From NCBI GenBank assembly GCA_002342225.1, contig DDPO01000101.1, positions 1-13,854 of the forward strand: DNA of 13,854 nt. Direction: 5' to 3'. A program made the translations under genes and the position numbers. The number at the start of each line of letters is the position of its first letter. Position 1 is the first letter of the stretch. This document shows, in pieces, positions 6,688 through 13,811 of this stretch. Below the pieces are notes generated by a model. The model saw only the letters and a program-made list of their open reading frames with translations, was not told the DNA's origin and ran no database searches. Origin of the DNA: Bdellovibrionaceae bacterium UBA2466. Lineage in GTDB: Bacteria; Bdellovibrionota; FAC87; UBA2466.

Positions 6688-7667
6688 AATCTCCAAAGAA
6701 AAAGCTCCTTATTAGTCTCTCGGTCGTCAGTGCCACTCTCATTGGATTGGGACTTTACTATTCAAATCGCACTAAAAGAGAAGTCGTTTATCAGGAAGTA
6801 CAAGTCACTAAAGGACCGATTAAAAATACAATCTTAAGTACGGGTATTGTCCAACCCGAGAACAGACTCGAAGTCAAAGCACCTATTGCAGGTAGGATTG
6901 AAAAGATACTCGTCAACGAAGGGCAAAGTGTGAAACGAGGACACATCCTTGCTTGGATGAGCTCCACAGAAAGAGCGGCACTCCTTGACACTGCAAAATC
7001 AAAAGGGAAAGAGGAGGCAGCCTACTGGGAAGAGGCCTACAAACCTACTCCGCTTATCGCCCCCATCACAGGGCAAATTATTTTGAGAAACGTAGAGCCC
7101 GGGCAAACCATTACAACTCAAGATGCTCTTTTGGTGATGTCAGATCGTCTTTGTGTTAAAGCCCAAGTCGATGAAACCGATATTTCTCAAGTGAAACTCA
7201 ATCAAAAAGTGGAAATTACCCTTGATGCTTATTCTGAAATGCCTATGGAAGGCCAAGTAGTGCACATTGCTTTCGAATCTAAAACAGTGAATAACGTGAC
7301 TACCTATTTAGTAGATATTATTCCGTCCCAAATCCCTGAATTTATGAAAAGTGGAATGACGGCTAATGTGACTTTCACTACCAGTGAAAAAGAGGAGACT
7401 CTTCTGCTTCCAGCATCCGCAGTTCAAAAAGAGAATGGGAAGTTTAAAGTTCTTCTGGCAAGCGCCAATAAACAACAAGAACCTCAGTCTCTTCCAATCG
7501 AAGTGGGCGTGAATGACGGCAAAAAAATTGAAATCCTAAGTGGCCTGAAAGAAGGGGACACTGTTCTCATGCCGAAACTCTCCTCGATTTCAAAGAAATT
7601 GGATTCTGGCCCCTCCAGCCCCTTGTCTCCGTTCGGCGGGGCTCGTAAAGGGTCTCGAGGCCATTAA
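6684..7667 (+). CDS. HlyD/MacA-type periplasmic adaptor with very short hairpin
   Basis: A 327-residue membrane fusion protein linking the ABC transporter to the TolC-type channel. Residues 1-7 are basic, 8-26 form an N-terminal membrane anchor, and the rest is periplasmic. The two half-lipoyl motifs are clear: VKAPIAGRIEKILVNEGQSV (65-84) and LIAPITGQIILRNVEPGQTI (124-143). Only about 27 residues (95-121, including STERAALLDTAKSKGKEEA) separate the two lipoyl halves, where E. coli MacA has a long coiled-coil hairpin. A beta-barrel domain follows (VDETDISQVKLNQKVEITLD; SGMTANVTF), then a membrane-proximal domain (LLLPASAVQ; VEVG-like; GLKEGDTVL). The C-terminus is a Pro/Ser/Gly tail. The start overlaps the tolC-like stop, and macB-like begins 9 nt after its stop. 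It is shorter than MacA of E. coli (371). Confidence 0.9.
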   Translation: MKSPKKKLLISLSVVSATLIGLGLYYSNRTKREVVYQEVQVTKGPIKNTILSTGIVQPENRLEVKAPIAGRIEKILVNEGQSVKRGHILAWMSSTERAALLDTAKSKGKEEAAYWEEAYKPTPLIAPITGQIILRNVEPGQTITTQDALLVMSDRLCVKAQVDETDISQVKLNQKVEITLDAYSEMPMEGQVVHIAFESKTVNNVTTYLVDIIPSQIPEFMKSGMTANVTFTTSEKEETLLLPASAVQKENGKFKVLLASANKQQEPQSLPIEVGVNDGKKIEILSGLKEGDTVLMPKLSSISKKLDSGPSSPLSPFGGARKGSRGH

Positions 7668-7676
7668 AAAATCAAC

Positions 7677-9644
7677 ATGATAAAAATCGCCAATCTTACA
7701 AAGACCTACCAAATGGGAGACCTCTCCCTTCAAGCCTTGGCTGGAGTTTCGCTTGAAATCGAACCTGGAAGTTTCATTGCCATTATGGGCCCTAGTGGAT
7801 CCGGTAAATCGACTCTCATGAATCTTTTAGGGTTATTAGATTCTCCCACCTCAGGTCACTATACTTTGGATGGACAGGAAATATCTCAATTATCTGAAGA
7901 TGACTTAGCTCGACTTCGAAGAAAAACTATCGGATTCGTCTTTCAACAGTTTCATCTGCTCCCTCGAACTTCAGCTCAAGAAAATGTGTCTCTGCCCCAG
8001 ATCTACTTCTCAAAGAGAGTCGACAATGAAAAATCGAGCCGTCTTCTTGAAATGGTGGGTCTTGGAAATAGAAAAGACCACAAACCGAATGAGCTTTCGG
8101 GAGGACAACAACAGCGAGTTGCTATCGCAAGAGCTTTGGTGAATAGTCCCAAAATTGTGCTTGCGGATGAGCCCACGGGTAATCTCGATTCAAAATCCGA
8201 AAAAGAGATCATGAGCCTTTTATGCCAACTTAATGAAAAAGGCATGACTGTTATCCTGGTGACCCACGAAGAAGAGATTGCTAAGTACGCTAAAAGAATC
8301 ATCAGAATGAGAGATGGAAAAATCTTATCGGACGACGCGGTTCAAGATAGGATTCGACCAGAGCATTCTCAATCCCTCTCTTTCCCAGAAGAGGACTCAA
8401 CGAAAACTTTGAAGCCATCCCTGCAGATTTTAGATTTTGTTGTGCACCTGAAGGAGGGGATCAAAGCTCTTGTTGCTAACAAGATCCGTACTTTCTTATC
8501 GATGCTGGGAATCCTCATTGGAGTAGCTGCAGTCATTGCGATGCTTGCATTAGGACGGGGGGCCCAAAAATCCATCGAGACTCAACTGGCCTCGTTAGGG
8601 TCTAACCTACTTACTCTGCGCACAGGGTCTTATCGCTCGGGTGGGGTCTTTTTGGGAACTGGAGCGGTGGCCAAACTCACTCCAGAGGATTCAGAAGTTA
8701 TCAAAAAAAGCATCCCCTCGGTGAAAGCTACTGCACCTGAAATCACCGGAAAGGGGCAAGTTGTATACCGCGACAAAAATTGGAGCACCCAAGTCTTAGG
8801 AACCACAGAAAACTATGCCACCATGCGGGCCTCAGTTCCTGTCATCGGCCGATTTTTCGATGATGCAGAAAACCGCAAACGAGTCCGGGTAGCTATTATT
8901 GGCATGACTGTCGCCACCGAACTTTTCGGCGACTCAGACCCCATCGGAGAGTACATCAAAATCAATAAAGTACCTTTTCAAGTCATAGGTATACTACCCG
9001 AAAAGGGAAACAATGGTTGGAGGGATCAAGATGATATCATCATGATTCCCCTATTTACTGCGATGTATCGTCTCCTTGGGAAAAGTTATGTGGATCAAAT
9101 TAATATCGAAATCAACCAACTCTCGGAGATGGCAGCAGCTGAGGAGATGATCAAATCTCTTATCGAAAAGAGGCACAGAATTCCGCCAACTCAGACAGAT
9201 GCTTTTCAAATACGAAACATGCAAGACATCCAGTCGGCCTTAAGTGAAAGTAGTCGAACGATGGGATGGCTTTTAGCTTCCATCGCAGCCATTTCATTGC
9301 TGGTAGGTGGAATTGGAATTATGAATATTATGTTAGTGTCCGTAACAGAGCGAACGAAAGAGATCGGTCTTAGAAAAGCTCTTGGCGCAAAACGAACAGA
9401 CATTCTCATCCAGTTCCTAGTCGAGGCCATGGTCGTAAGTCTCCTCGGAGGAGGCATCGGAATACTTTTAGGTTGTGGAATCACTTTGACACTATCGTTG
9501 CTCGCAAATTGGACAACCTCTATTTCAGTCTTTTCTATTTTACTTGCAACTGTCTTCTCTGCTCTCACAGGAATATTTTTCGGTTTGTGGCCTGCCAGAA
9601 AAGCAGCCTCACTTGACCCCATCGTGGCCCTCAGGTACGAATAG
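7677..9644 (+). CDS. macB: MacB-type ABC transporter, fused ATPase and permease
   Basis: A 655-residue inner membrane ABC exporter subunit, close to the length of E. coli MacB (648). The ATPase domain (1-225) has Walker A GPSGSGKST (38-46), Q-loop Gln90, signature LSGGQQQ (140-146), Walker B VLADE (Asp164, Glu165) and H-loop His187. The permease follows: a first membrane helix at about 270-292 (FLSMLGILIGVAAVIAML), a large periplasmic core domain, and three helices in the last 130 residues. The FtsX/MacB signature VTERTKEIGLRKALGAKR lies after the second helix. All catalytic residues are present. Homologues work as mechanotransmission pumps with a MacA adaptor and TolC, exporting substrates from the periplasm; the two genes just upstream supply those partners. 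The substrate (macrolide, peptide, siderophore or lipoprotein) cannot be read from sequence. No strong Shine-Dalgarno is visible, which suggests coupling to the preceding gene. Confidence 0.93.
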   Translation: MIKIANLTKTYQMGDLSLQALAGVSLEIEPGSFIAIMGPSGSGKSTLMNLLGLLDSPTSGHYTLDGQEISQLSEDDLARLRRKTIGFVFQQFHLLPRTSAQENVSLPQIYFSKRVDNEKSSRLLEMVGLGNRKDHKPNELSGGQQQRVAIARALVNSPKIVLADEPTGNLDSKSEKEIMSLLCQLNEKGMTVILVTHEEEIAKYAKRIIRMRDGKILSDDAVQDRIRPEHSQSLSFPEEDSTKTLKPSLQILDFVVHLKEGIKALVANKIRTFLSMLGILIGVAAVIAMLALGRGAQKSIETQLASLGSNLLTLRTGSYRSGGVFLGTGAVAKLTPEDSEVIKKSIPSVKATAPEITGKGQVVYRDKNWSTQVLGTTENYATMRASVPVIGRFFDDAENRKRVRVAIIGMTVATELFGDSDPIGEYIKINKVPFQVIGILPEKGNNGWRDQDDIIMIPLFTAMYRLLGKSYVDQINIEINQLSEMAAAEEMIKSLIEKRHRIPPTQTDAFQIRNMQDIQSALSESSRTMGWLLASIAAISLLVGGIGIMNIMLVSVTERTKEIGLRKALGAKRTDILIQFLVEAMVVSLLGGGIGILLGCGITLTLSLLANWTTSISVFSILLATVFSALTGIFFGLWPARKAASLDPIVALRYE

Positions 9645-9671
9645 GTCTTAAATCGAAAATCAGCTTTTTCT

Positions 9672-11126
9672 TTATTTCAATTCGTAAACAATAAAAGTAT
9701 TTCTCAAACTAACCCAACCCCTTTTATGAAAAGGGTAAAGCCAGTCAGGATAAGTCGAAAATATTTTGGAAAGAGGTCGACTAAAATGAGGTAGCTCATC
9801 TGTTAACCTCTTTGCTACCAAAACCACTTTATCCTCACGAAGATCTGTTTCAGAAAAAGCACTTAGAGGCTTCGTAGTTAAACTAAGTGGAGAAAAGAAA
9901 TGAAAACGCCAGACTTCAAAGTAGGGATCATCGTTCACGAAAAAGAGAACTACGGGCTTTGAGTATTTGGAGTAAATTGTCTTATATAGAGAAATATTTC
10001 CCTTGGCAGGCTGAGTGATCACAAAAGCCAACAAGACTAAATTTAACAACCAATAAAATTTCAAAATATACGATTTCGCAATTAATTTTTTACAAAACTG
10101 TTTTTGGTCTAAAAAAGATAAGAATTTGATAAAAATGAGGGGCAAAAAACCAACGATTGGATAAAGAAATCTCGTCTCTTTATGAGTGATCAAAAAGTGC
10201 ACCAAAAGAAAAGGAATGAGAGACCAGGTCAAAGCGTCCTTAGGATTAAAGAAAAAATAGAGAAGAGTTCCCAAAATAAATATTAAACTAAAAGGCGGAA
10301 CTAATTGTTCGAAACTTTTTTTTATGTAAAACCACCATGGCTCATGTCCAAAAGTAGAAATTCTGTCATTAATTATGTTCGACTTAAAATAGTTCAATGG
10401 TGTAAGAGTCCAGCCATCATAAAATTTATAGTCGAGTAGAACTCCTAAACAGACTGCTAAACATAGGCCCACACAAATTACTGAGATAGCTCTAAATCCT
10501 GGTTTTCGAACAAATACGAGCCAACTCATAAGCCCCAAAATCAAAAATGCTGTTTGAAACCGGCAAATAAAAGCTAGCCCCATCAACAAACCAGATAGAA
10601 ACCAAGGGGTTTCAGAGTTTTTATTGGACAAAAATAGTATCGAAAATCCAATCACAAAAAAATTTCCAGCCCAATTTTCTGATGAGAAACGAACGTGGTT
10701 GTAAAAAAGAAACCAGCTCAGAAAAGAAAACAGTAAAAACCAAATCACTAAATTCTTGGTTAATAATTGTTTTCTACCAACAAAGTAAAAAAGACACATT
10801 CCCATCCAAGAGAGCACTCCAGATATCATTCTTAATAAAGTCGCAACTCGAAAAGGATTTTCTAAGCCAACCAACGACAGCAACTTAAAAACAAAAACCA
10901 CAATGTAGGGCTGAAAGGCTGATCTTAGGCGGTCGTGATACTCCCAAGGGAGTTCGCTTTTTGGAGTAAGGCCTAGTTTAAAGCCCGCAAATTCTAAAAT
11001 TTGGAAATGCTCATCGATTTGATGAAATCCCGTCGAAAAAAAAGCTCCGATCATCATCAAAGTTAAACTTAGAAGGGCAATTTTTTTTTCGTTCTTATTA
11101 AGACTTAAATCCGCTTTTGAGAGCAC
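9672..11126 (-). CDS. GT22-like (Alg9/PIG-B type) membrane glycosyltransferase
   Basis: A 484-residue polytopic GT-C fold protein, probably a polyprenyl-phosphate-sugar-dependent transferase. After a short basic N-terminus, the first membrane helix leads into HQIDEHFQILEF (Asp38-Glu39), the acidic loop motif of GT22 mannosyltransferases (ALG9, ALG12, PIG-B). About 9-11 further hydrophobic segments follow, then a soluble C-terminal region (about 400-484). I place the start at GTG 11126, which has AGG 7 nt upstream on the minus strand; an in-frame TTG at 11192 would overlap the divergent methyltransferase. The gene is AT-richer than its neighbours: nine 60-nt lines counted by hand average about one third GC, against about 43% in macB. 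It is convergent with macB (27 nt apart) and divergent from a TylF-like gene, suggesting a surface glycan role. The sugar and acceptor are unknown. Confidence 0.8.
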   Translation of the reverse strand: MLSKADLSLNKNEKKIALLSLTLMMIGAFFSTGFHQIDEHFQILEFAGFKLGLTPKSELPWEYHDRLRSAFQPYIVVFVFKLLSLVGLENPFRVATLLRMISGVLSWMGMCLFYFVGRKQLLTKNLVIWFLLFSFLSWFLFYNHVRFSSENWAGNFFVIGFSILFLSNKNSETPWFLSGLLMGLAFICRFQTAFLILGLMSWLVFVRKPGFRAISVICVGLCLAVCLGVLLDYKFYDGWTLTPLNYFKSNIINDRISTFGHEPWWFYIKKSFEQLVPPFSLIFILGTLLYFFFNPKDALTWSLIPFLLVHFLITHKETRFLYPIVGFLPLIFIKFLSFLDQKQFCKKLIAKSYILKFYWLLNLVLLAFVITQPAKGNISLYKTIYSKYSKPVVLFFVNDDPYFEVWRFHFFSPLSLTTKPLSAFSETDLREDKVVLVAKRLTDELPHFSRPLSKIFSTYPDWLYPFHKRGWVSLRNTFIVYELK

Positions 11127-11164
11127 CGTGTTACCTAAAAGAGTTTGTGTTTGTGGATAGAGCC

Positions 11165-11170
11165 TATGAT
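11165..11170 (+). promoter_or_regulatory. Possible -10 hexamer (TATGAT) for the TylF-like gene
   Basis: TATGAT ends 12 nt before the ATG at 11183, predicting a leader of only about 6 nt. No clear -35 is seen. The ATG lacks a Shine-Dalgarno at normal spacing, since only GGG one base before it is present. Confidence 0.35.
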
Positions 11171-11182
11171 AAAATTTCGGGT

Positions 11183-11998
11183 ATGAAAACAATCATTAAA
11201 TCAACAGTCAACTCGGTTCTGGGAACTGCCGGTTTAGCCGTGGTTCAACAAGAGACCGTAGCCAAAAGCAATCGCAGCCAAATCATGGATTTGGAACTCA
11301 ATCGATTTTTAGAAAATATCGAAGAAAGTTTAAGAGCAACTTGCTTACCAAAGCTTCCAAAACGAAAAAATCGCCATTCAATTATGGTCGACTGCATCAA
11401 CTTTTCCTTACAGCCTTTCTTTTTGTTGAACTATTTGAACGAGGTTTTAAATGTGCCAGGAGATTTATGTGAGTTTGGCTGCTCGCATGGTGCTTCCACT
11501 GCCCTTTTTGCCAACGAGATCTTAGAAACCGATAAACACATTTGGATTTACGACTCCTTCGAGGGACTTTCAAAGCCAACTACGAAAGATGTTCTTATTG
11601 ATGATATTGCGAACTTGGGTTCGATTGACAAATACGAAGGCGAAATGGCCCACCCGAAAGAAAGGGTATTGGGTAGACTCTCTAAGGTGGGATTTCCTAA
11701 ACCTAGAATTCATACGATCCCAGGATTTATCGAAAAAACTGCTAAAACTGGTCCTTTTCCTGACTCGGTCTCTTTTGCTTATATCGATTTTGATTTTTAC
11801 GAACCCATTAAAATCGGTTTGGAACTTATGAAAGACCGGATTCACTCTAAAGGTGTTATCGTCGTCGATGACTATGGCTATTTTTCAGCAGGTGCAAAAA
11901 CTGCTGTAGATGAGTTCATTACAGAGCAAAGTGGAAAATTCATTCTGGAACAGATTCCAGCATGGGGCGGTAAGTGTGTCGCTATTCGAAAAAGATAG
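11183..11998 (+). CDS. TylF/MycF-family SAM-dependent O-methyltransferase
   Basis: A 271-residue cytosolic class I methyltransferase of the macrocin O-methyltransferase (TylF) family. The SAM-binding motif I is LCEFGCSHG (Glu97-Gly103). It is followed by the family's IYDSFEGL (Asp124 region), HTIPGFIEKT, IDFDFYEP (Asp202, Asp204) and VVDDYG (Asp229, Asp230). The Asp-rich motifs match the metal site that activates the sugar hydroxyl in MycF. Residues 1-60 are helical, with no recognised domain. The start at ATG 11183 follows a -10-like box; an in-frame TTG at 11117 would run into the divergent glycosyltransferase gene and adds 22 residues with no known motif. Family members methylate sugars of antibiotics or of surface polysaccharides. 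Next to a glycosyltransferase, glycan methylation is the likelier role, but that is inference. Confidence 0.88.
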   Translation: MKTIIKSTVNSVLGTAGLAVVQQETVAKSNRSQIMDLELNRFLENIEESLRATCLPKLPKRKNRHSIMVDCINFSLQPFFLLNYLNEVLNVPGDLCEFGCSHGASTALFANEILETDKHIWIYDSFEGLSKPTTKDVLIDDIANLGSIDKYEGEMAHPKERVLGRLSKVGFPKPRIHTIPGFIEKTAKTGPFPDSVSFAYIDFDFYEPIKIGLELMKDRIHSKGVIVVDDYGYFSAGAKTAVDEFITEQSGKFILEQIPAWGGKCVAIRKR

Positions 11999-12015
11999 TG
12001 TTATAGCTCGAGGCA

Positions 12016-12072
12016 AAACAGCTGTTTAAAAAACCGGCGAAAGTTTCTCCATATTTTCAAAGGTTTTTTAAA
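12016..12072. repeat. Palindrome plus 11-bp perfect inverted repeat, possible terminator
   Basis: AAACAGCTGTTT (12016-12027) is a perfect 12-bp palindrome. Overlapping it, TTTAAAAAACC (12025-12035) pairs exactly with GGTTTTTTAAA (12062-12072) across 26 nt. Within the loop, GGCGAAA and TTTCTCC are nearly complementary. The position 18 nt after the methyltransferase stop, together with the T6 run, fits a weak terminator. Having only two GC pairs in the long stem makes a DNA-level site equally possible. Confidence 0.4.
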
Positions 12073-12115
12073 TCGCAGAAAAAAACGTCTAATTTTCCAA
12101 CAAATATCTTTCACT

Positions 12116-12182
12116 TAGACATCTGTATCAAAGTTGATCGTATTCACTAAGAATAGATGTCATTTCATACACGTAGACATCT
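12116..12182. repeat. Repeated 9-mer TAGACATCT with an inverted partial copy
   Basis: TAGACATCT occurs at 12116-12124 and 12174-12182, with an inverted partial copy AGATGTC at 12155-12161. All lie in the non-coding stretch (11999-12250) upstream of the zinc-ribbon gene, where a regulator could bind. The rest of that stretch shows no convincing gene. Confidence 0.3.
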
Positions 12183-12250
12183 TAGTCTCCTGTTGGGCAT
12201 CGGGGTTGCAGCTTCTTAGTTCGCGCTTTTTAGGGAAAAAGGACGGACTT

Positions 12251-12472
12251 ATGGAATGCCCCAAATGCAATGGTTTCGGCTGGCTCAGCCGAGTGAAAGT
12301 ATTGTCTAAAAATTTGATTCTAAGAATTTGCAATCAGTGCAGCAGAACTTGGCCTGACGGAGTGAATCCCCAAGCTCATCCCTCTATTTCGCTTGCAGAG
12401 TTTCTCAAAACGAAAAAAATAAAAGAACATGACCTGATTGATATTGCTGAGGAGATTGTAAAAGCTTCTTAA
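12251..12472 (+). CDS. Small zinc-ribbon protein
   Basis: A 73-residue protein. Cys3 and Cys6 (ECPKCNGFGW) and Cys28 and Cys31 (RICNQCSRTW) form a two-knuckle CxxC-x21-CxxC zinc ribbon; the first knuckle resembles the DnaJ CxxCxGxG repeat. The rest (about 45-73) is a charged helical tail (SLAEFLKTKKIKEHDLID). There is no signal peptide or membrane segment, so it should be cytosolic, possibly binding nucleic acid or a protein partner. The ATG at 12251 has AAGGA at 12238-12242, a good spacing; the frame is open back to a TTG at 12134, but that part has no recognisable content. It stands alone on the plus strand, with its stop 13 nt from the 3' end of a convergent tRNA gene. The family is not recognised and its function is unknown. 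Confidence 0.7.
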   Translation: MECPKCNGFGWLSRVKVLSKNLILRICNQCSRTWPDGVNPQAHPSISLAEFLKTKKIKEHDLIDIAEEIVKAS

Positions 12473-12485
12473 TTGTCTTGAGATT

Positions 12486-12572
12486 TGGTGCTCGCGGCCA
12501 GAATCGAACTGGCACGGCCTTGCGACCGAGGGATTTTAAGTCCCTTGCGTCTACCAATTCCGCCACGCGAGC
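12486..12572 (-). tRNA. tRNA-Leu (anticodon UAA)
   Basis: On the minus strand this 87-nt sequence has a perfect 7-bp acceptor stem (GCTCGCG/CGCGAGC), discriminator A and an encoded CCA end. The anticodon stem AGGGA/TCCCT encloses loop CTTAAAA, giving anticodon TAA, which reads UUA leucine codons. A long variable arm (CGGTCGCAAGGCCG) marks a class II tRNA, and the T arm contains GTTCGATTC. It lies 40 nt downstream of the MFS gene on the same strand and may be co-transcribed or have its own promoter; no clear promoter is seen in the gap. Confidence 0.97.
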
Positions 12573-12612
12573 CCAGTAAGAAAATCGACCCGAAGAATGA
12601 CATCGAACAGGC

Positions 12613-13770
12613 CTAATGTAAACCCTTTAGGTAAGCCCTTTCTTTGCGTAAGTAAACCCCATAGCAGATCATCGAAAACAAAATGAGAATGGCCGGAAGC
12701 CAATAGGCACGCTCAATTCCAGCCCATACTGCAAGTTTACCAACGGTCATGTGACAGACCCCCAAAGTGATATAACCCATCCCCAAGATCCAAAGAGTCA
12801 AAACTTTGGATTGCTCATGAAATACGCGACTTACTCGACCCAAAAACAATGGAAAGAAAGGCCCCAATACCCCCGACAAGGAAAAGGCCCACAAGAAACC
12901 TAGATGTCCTAGAATCATGAAAACTATGGATGTTAGTAAGCAAATAAAGAGGAGGAAGTTCTCTTGAGCCTCTCCCAAAGAAACAAAACAAAAAGCTCTG
13001 GTTAAGGTCATGCATACAAAAAAAGCGCTTAAATAACGGGAGCTTAGGCCAACCGACAGACTTTTGGCTTTTACCATATAAGTTACAAACCACATCGAGT
13101 TTAAAACTTCTCCCGTAATATAAAGACAAAAAATAAGAACCACCCACAACTGAAGCCTGTTGAGCTTTAGAGAGGGGCGAGTTCCTTCAGCGATGGGGGA
13201 AACACTAGGAATTCGAAATGCAACGTAACTTCCAATCGCACCCAATAAAACAGTGACAGCTGCTAAACATCCGGCCCAACTCAAACCCAGATTGATAAGT
13301 CCATTACAAATCAGCGGTGAACAAATACTTGTAAGTCCATAAATCATGTGAAGCCCACACATCATTTTGGAACGAGATTTAAGATCCGTGCCTTGAATAA
13401 TCAGCAGATTACTAAGCGCACTGTAAGCAGAAATAATAACTCCCAAAAAGACCCCAAACAAAATCAGGGTCTTTAAATCAAAAACCAAACGGCCTACAAA
13501 AAGCCCCAATATTCCTAAAAGGCAAAAACTAAAGACCAGTTTTTTCTCAGAAAATCGATGTGAAAGTGGGAGCAGTAAAAATGTAGCAACTACAGCTCCT
13601 ACATTCCCTGCAATAAAAAAACCGCTCCCTTGAGTGTAAGAGAGGCCAAACTTTTCAGTTAAGATCGGAAGAAGCACTCCCCGACTGTTATCAATGAAAG
13701 AGCCTGAGGCCAGAAGCACAAGCCCAGAAAAAATATATTTCCAATTCATACAGGGCGAAGATTCTTTCAC
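12613..13770 (-). CDS. MFS transporter
   Basis: A 385-residue polytopic inner membrane protein of the major facilitator superfamily, with about twelve hydrophobic segments in two halves separated by a basic cytoplasmic loop near residues 190-205 (PSVSPIAEGTRPSLKLN). Helix 1 (YIFSGLVLLASGSF) leads to FIDNSRGVLLPILTEKFGLS, and the loop between helices 2 and 3 (LSHRFSEKKL) is a degenerate MFS motif A. No signal peptide is present, as usual. The start is uncertain: GTG 13770 is used here because of a -10-like CATTAT (minus strand, 13780-13785) close upstream, but ATG at 13749 is only seven codons inside and neither has a Shine-Dalgarno. The substrate is not predictable. Its 5' end faces a divergent exported-protein gene and its 3' end faces tRNA-Leu. 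Confidence 0.88.
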   Translation of the reverse strand: MKESSPCMNWKYIFSGLVLLASGSFIDNSRGVLLPILTEKFGLSYTQGSGFFIAGNVGAVVATFLLLPLSHRFSEKKLVFSFCLLGILGLFVGRLVFDLKTLILFGVFLGVIISAYSALSNLLIIQGTDLKSRSKMMCGLHMIYGLTSICSPLICNGLINLGLSWAGCLAAVTVLLGAIGSYVAFRIPSVSPIAEGTRPSLKLNRLQLWVVLIFCLYITGEVLNSMWFVTYMVKAKSLSVGLSSRYLSAFFVCMTLTRAFCFVSLGEAQENFLLFICLLTSIVFMILGHLGFLWAFSLSGVLGPFFPLFLGRVSRVFHEQSKVLTLWILGMGYITLGVCHMTVGKLAVWAGIERAYWLPAILILFSMICYGVYLRKERAYLKGLH

Positions 13771-13811
13771 AGTCGTTTGATAATGAAAAGTGAAGATGCT
13801 AGGATGTTACT

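Noticed and set aside
9206..9622. 138-codon open frame on the minus strand opposite the macB 3' end
   Set aside because: It lies wholly antisense to well-conserved permease sequence, and its translation has no recognisable domain; it is a shadow frame.
9655..9670. Possible terminator GAAAA-TCAGCT-TTTTC between macB and the convergent glycosyltransferase
   Set aside because: The stem is only 5 bp with a single GC pair; there is not enough to call it, though some termination in this 27-nt gap is expected.
11127..11192. Overlapping 5' extensions of the divergent glycosyltransferase (TTG 11192) and methyltransferase (TTG 11117)
   Set aside because: Both would code through each other's promoter region; GTG 11126 with AGG and ATG 11183 with a -10 box give a normal 56-nt divergent gap.
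12134..12250. Longer zinc-ribbon protein starting at TTG 12134
   Set aside because: The extra 39 residues show no domain and cover the TAGACATCT repeats; ATG 12251 has a proper ribosome site.
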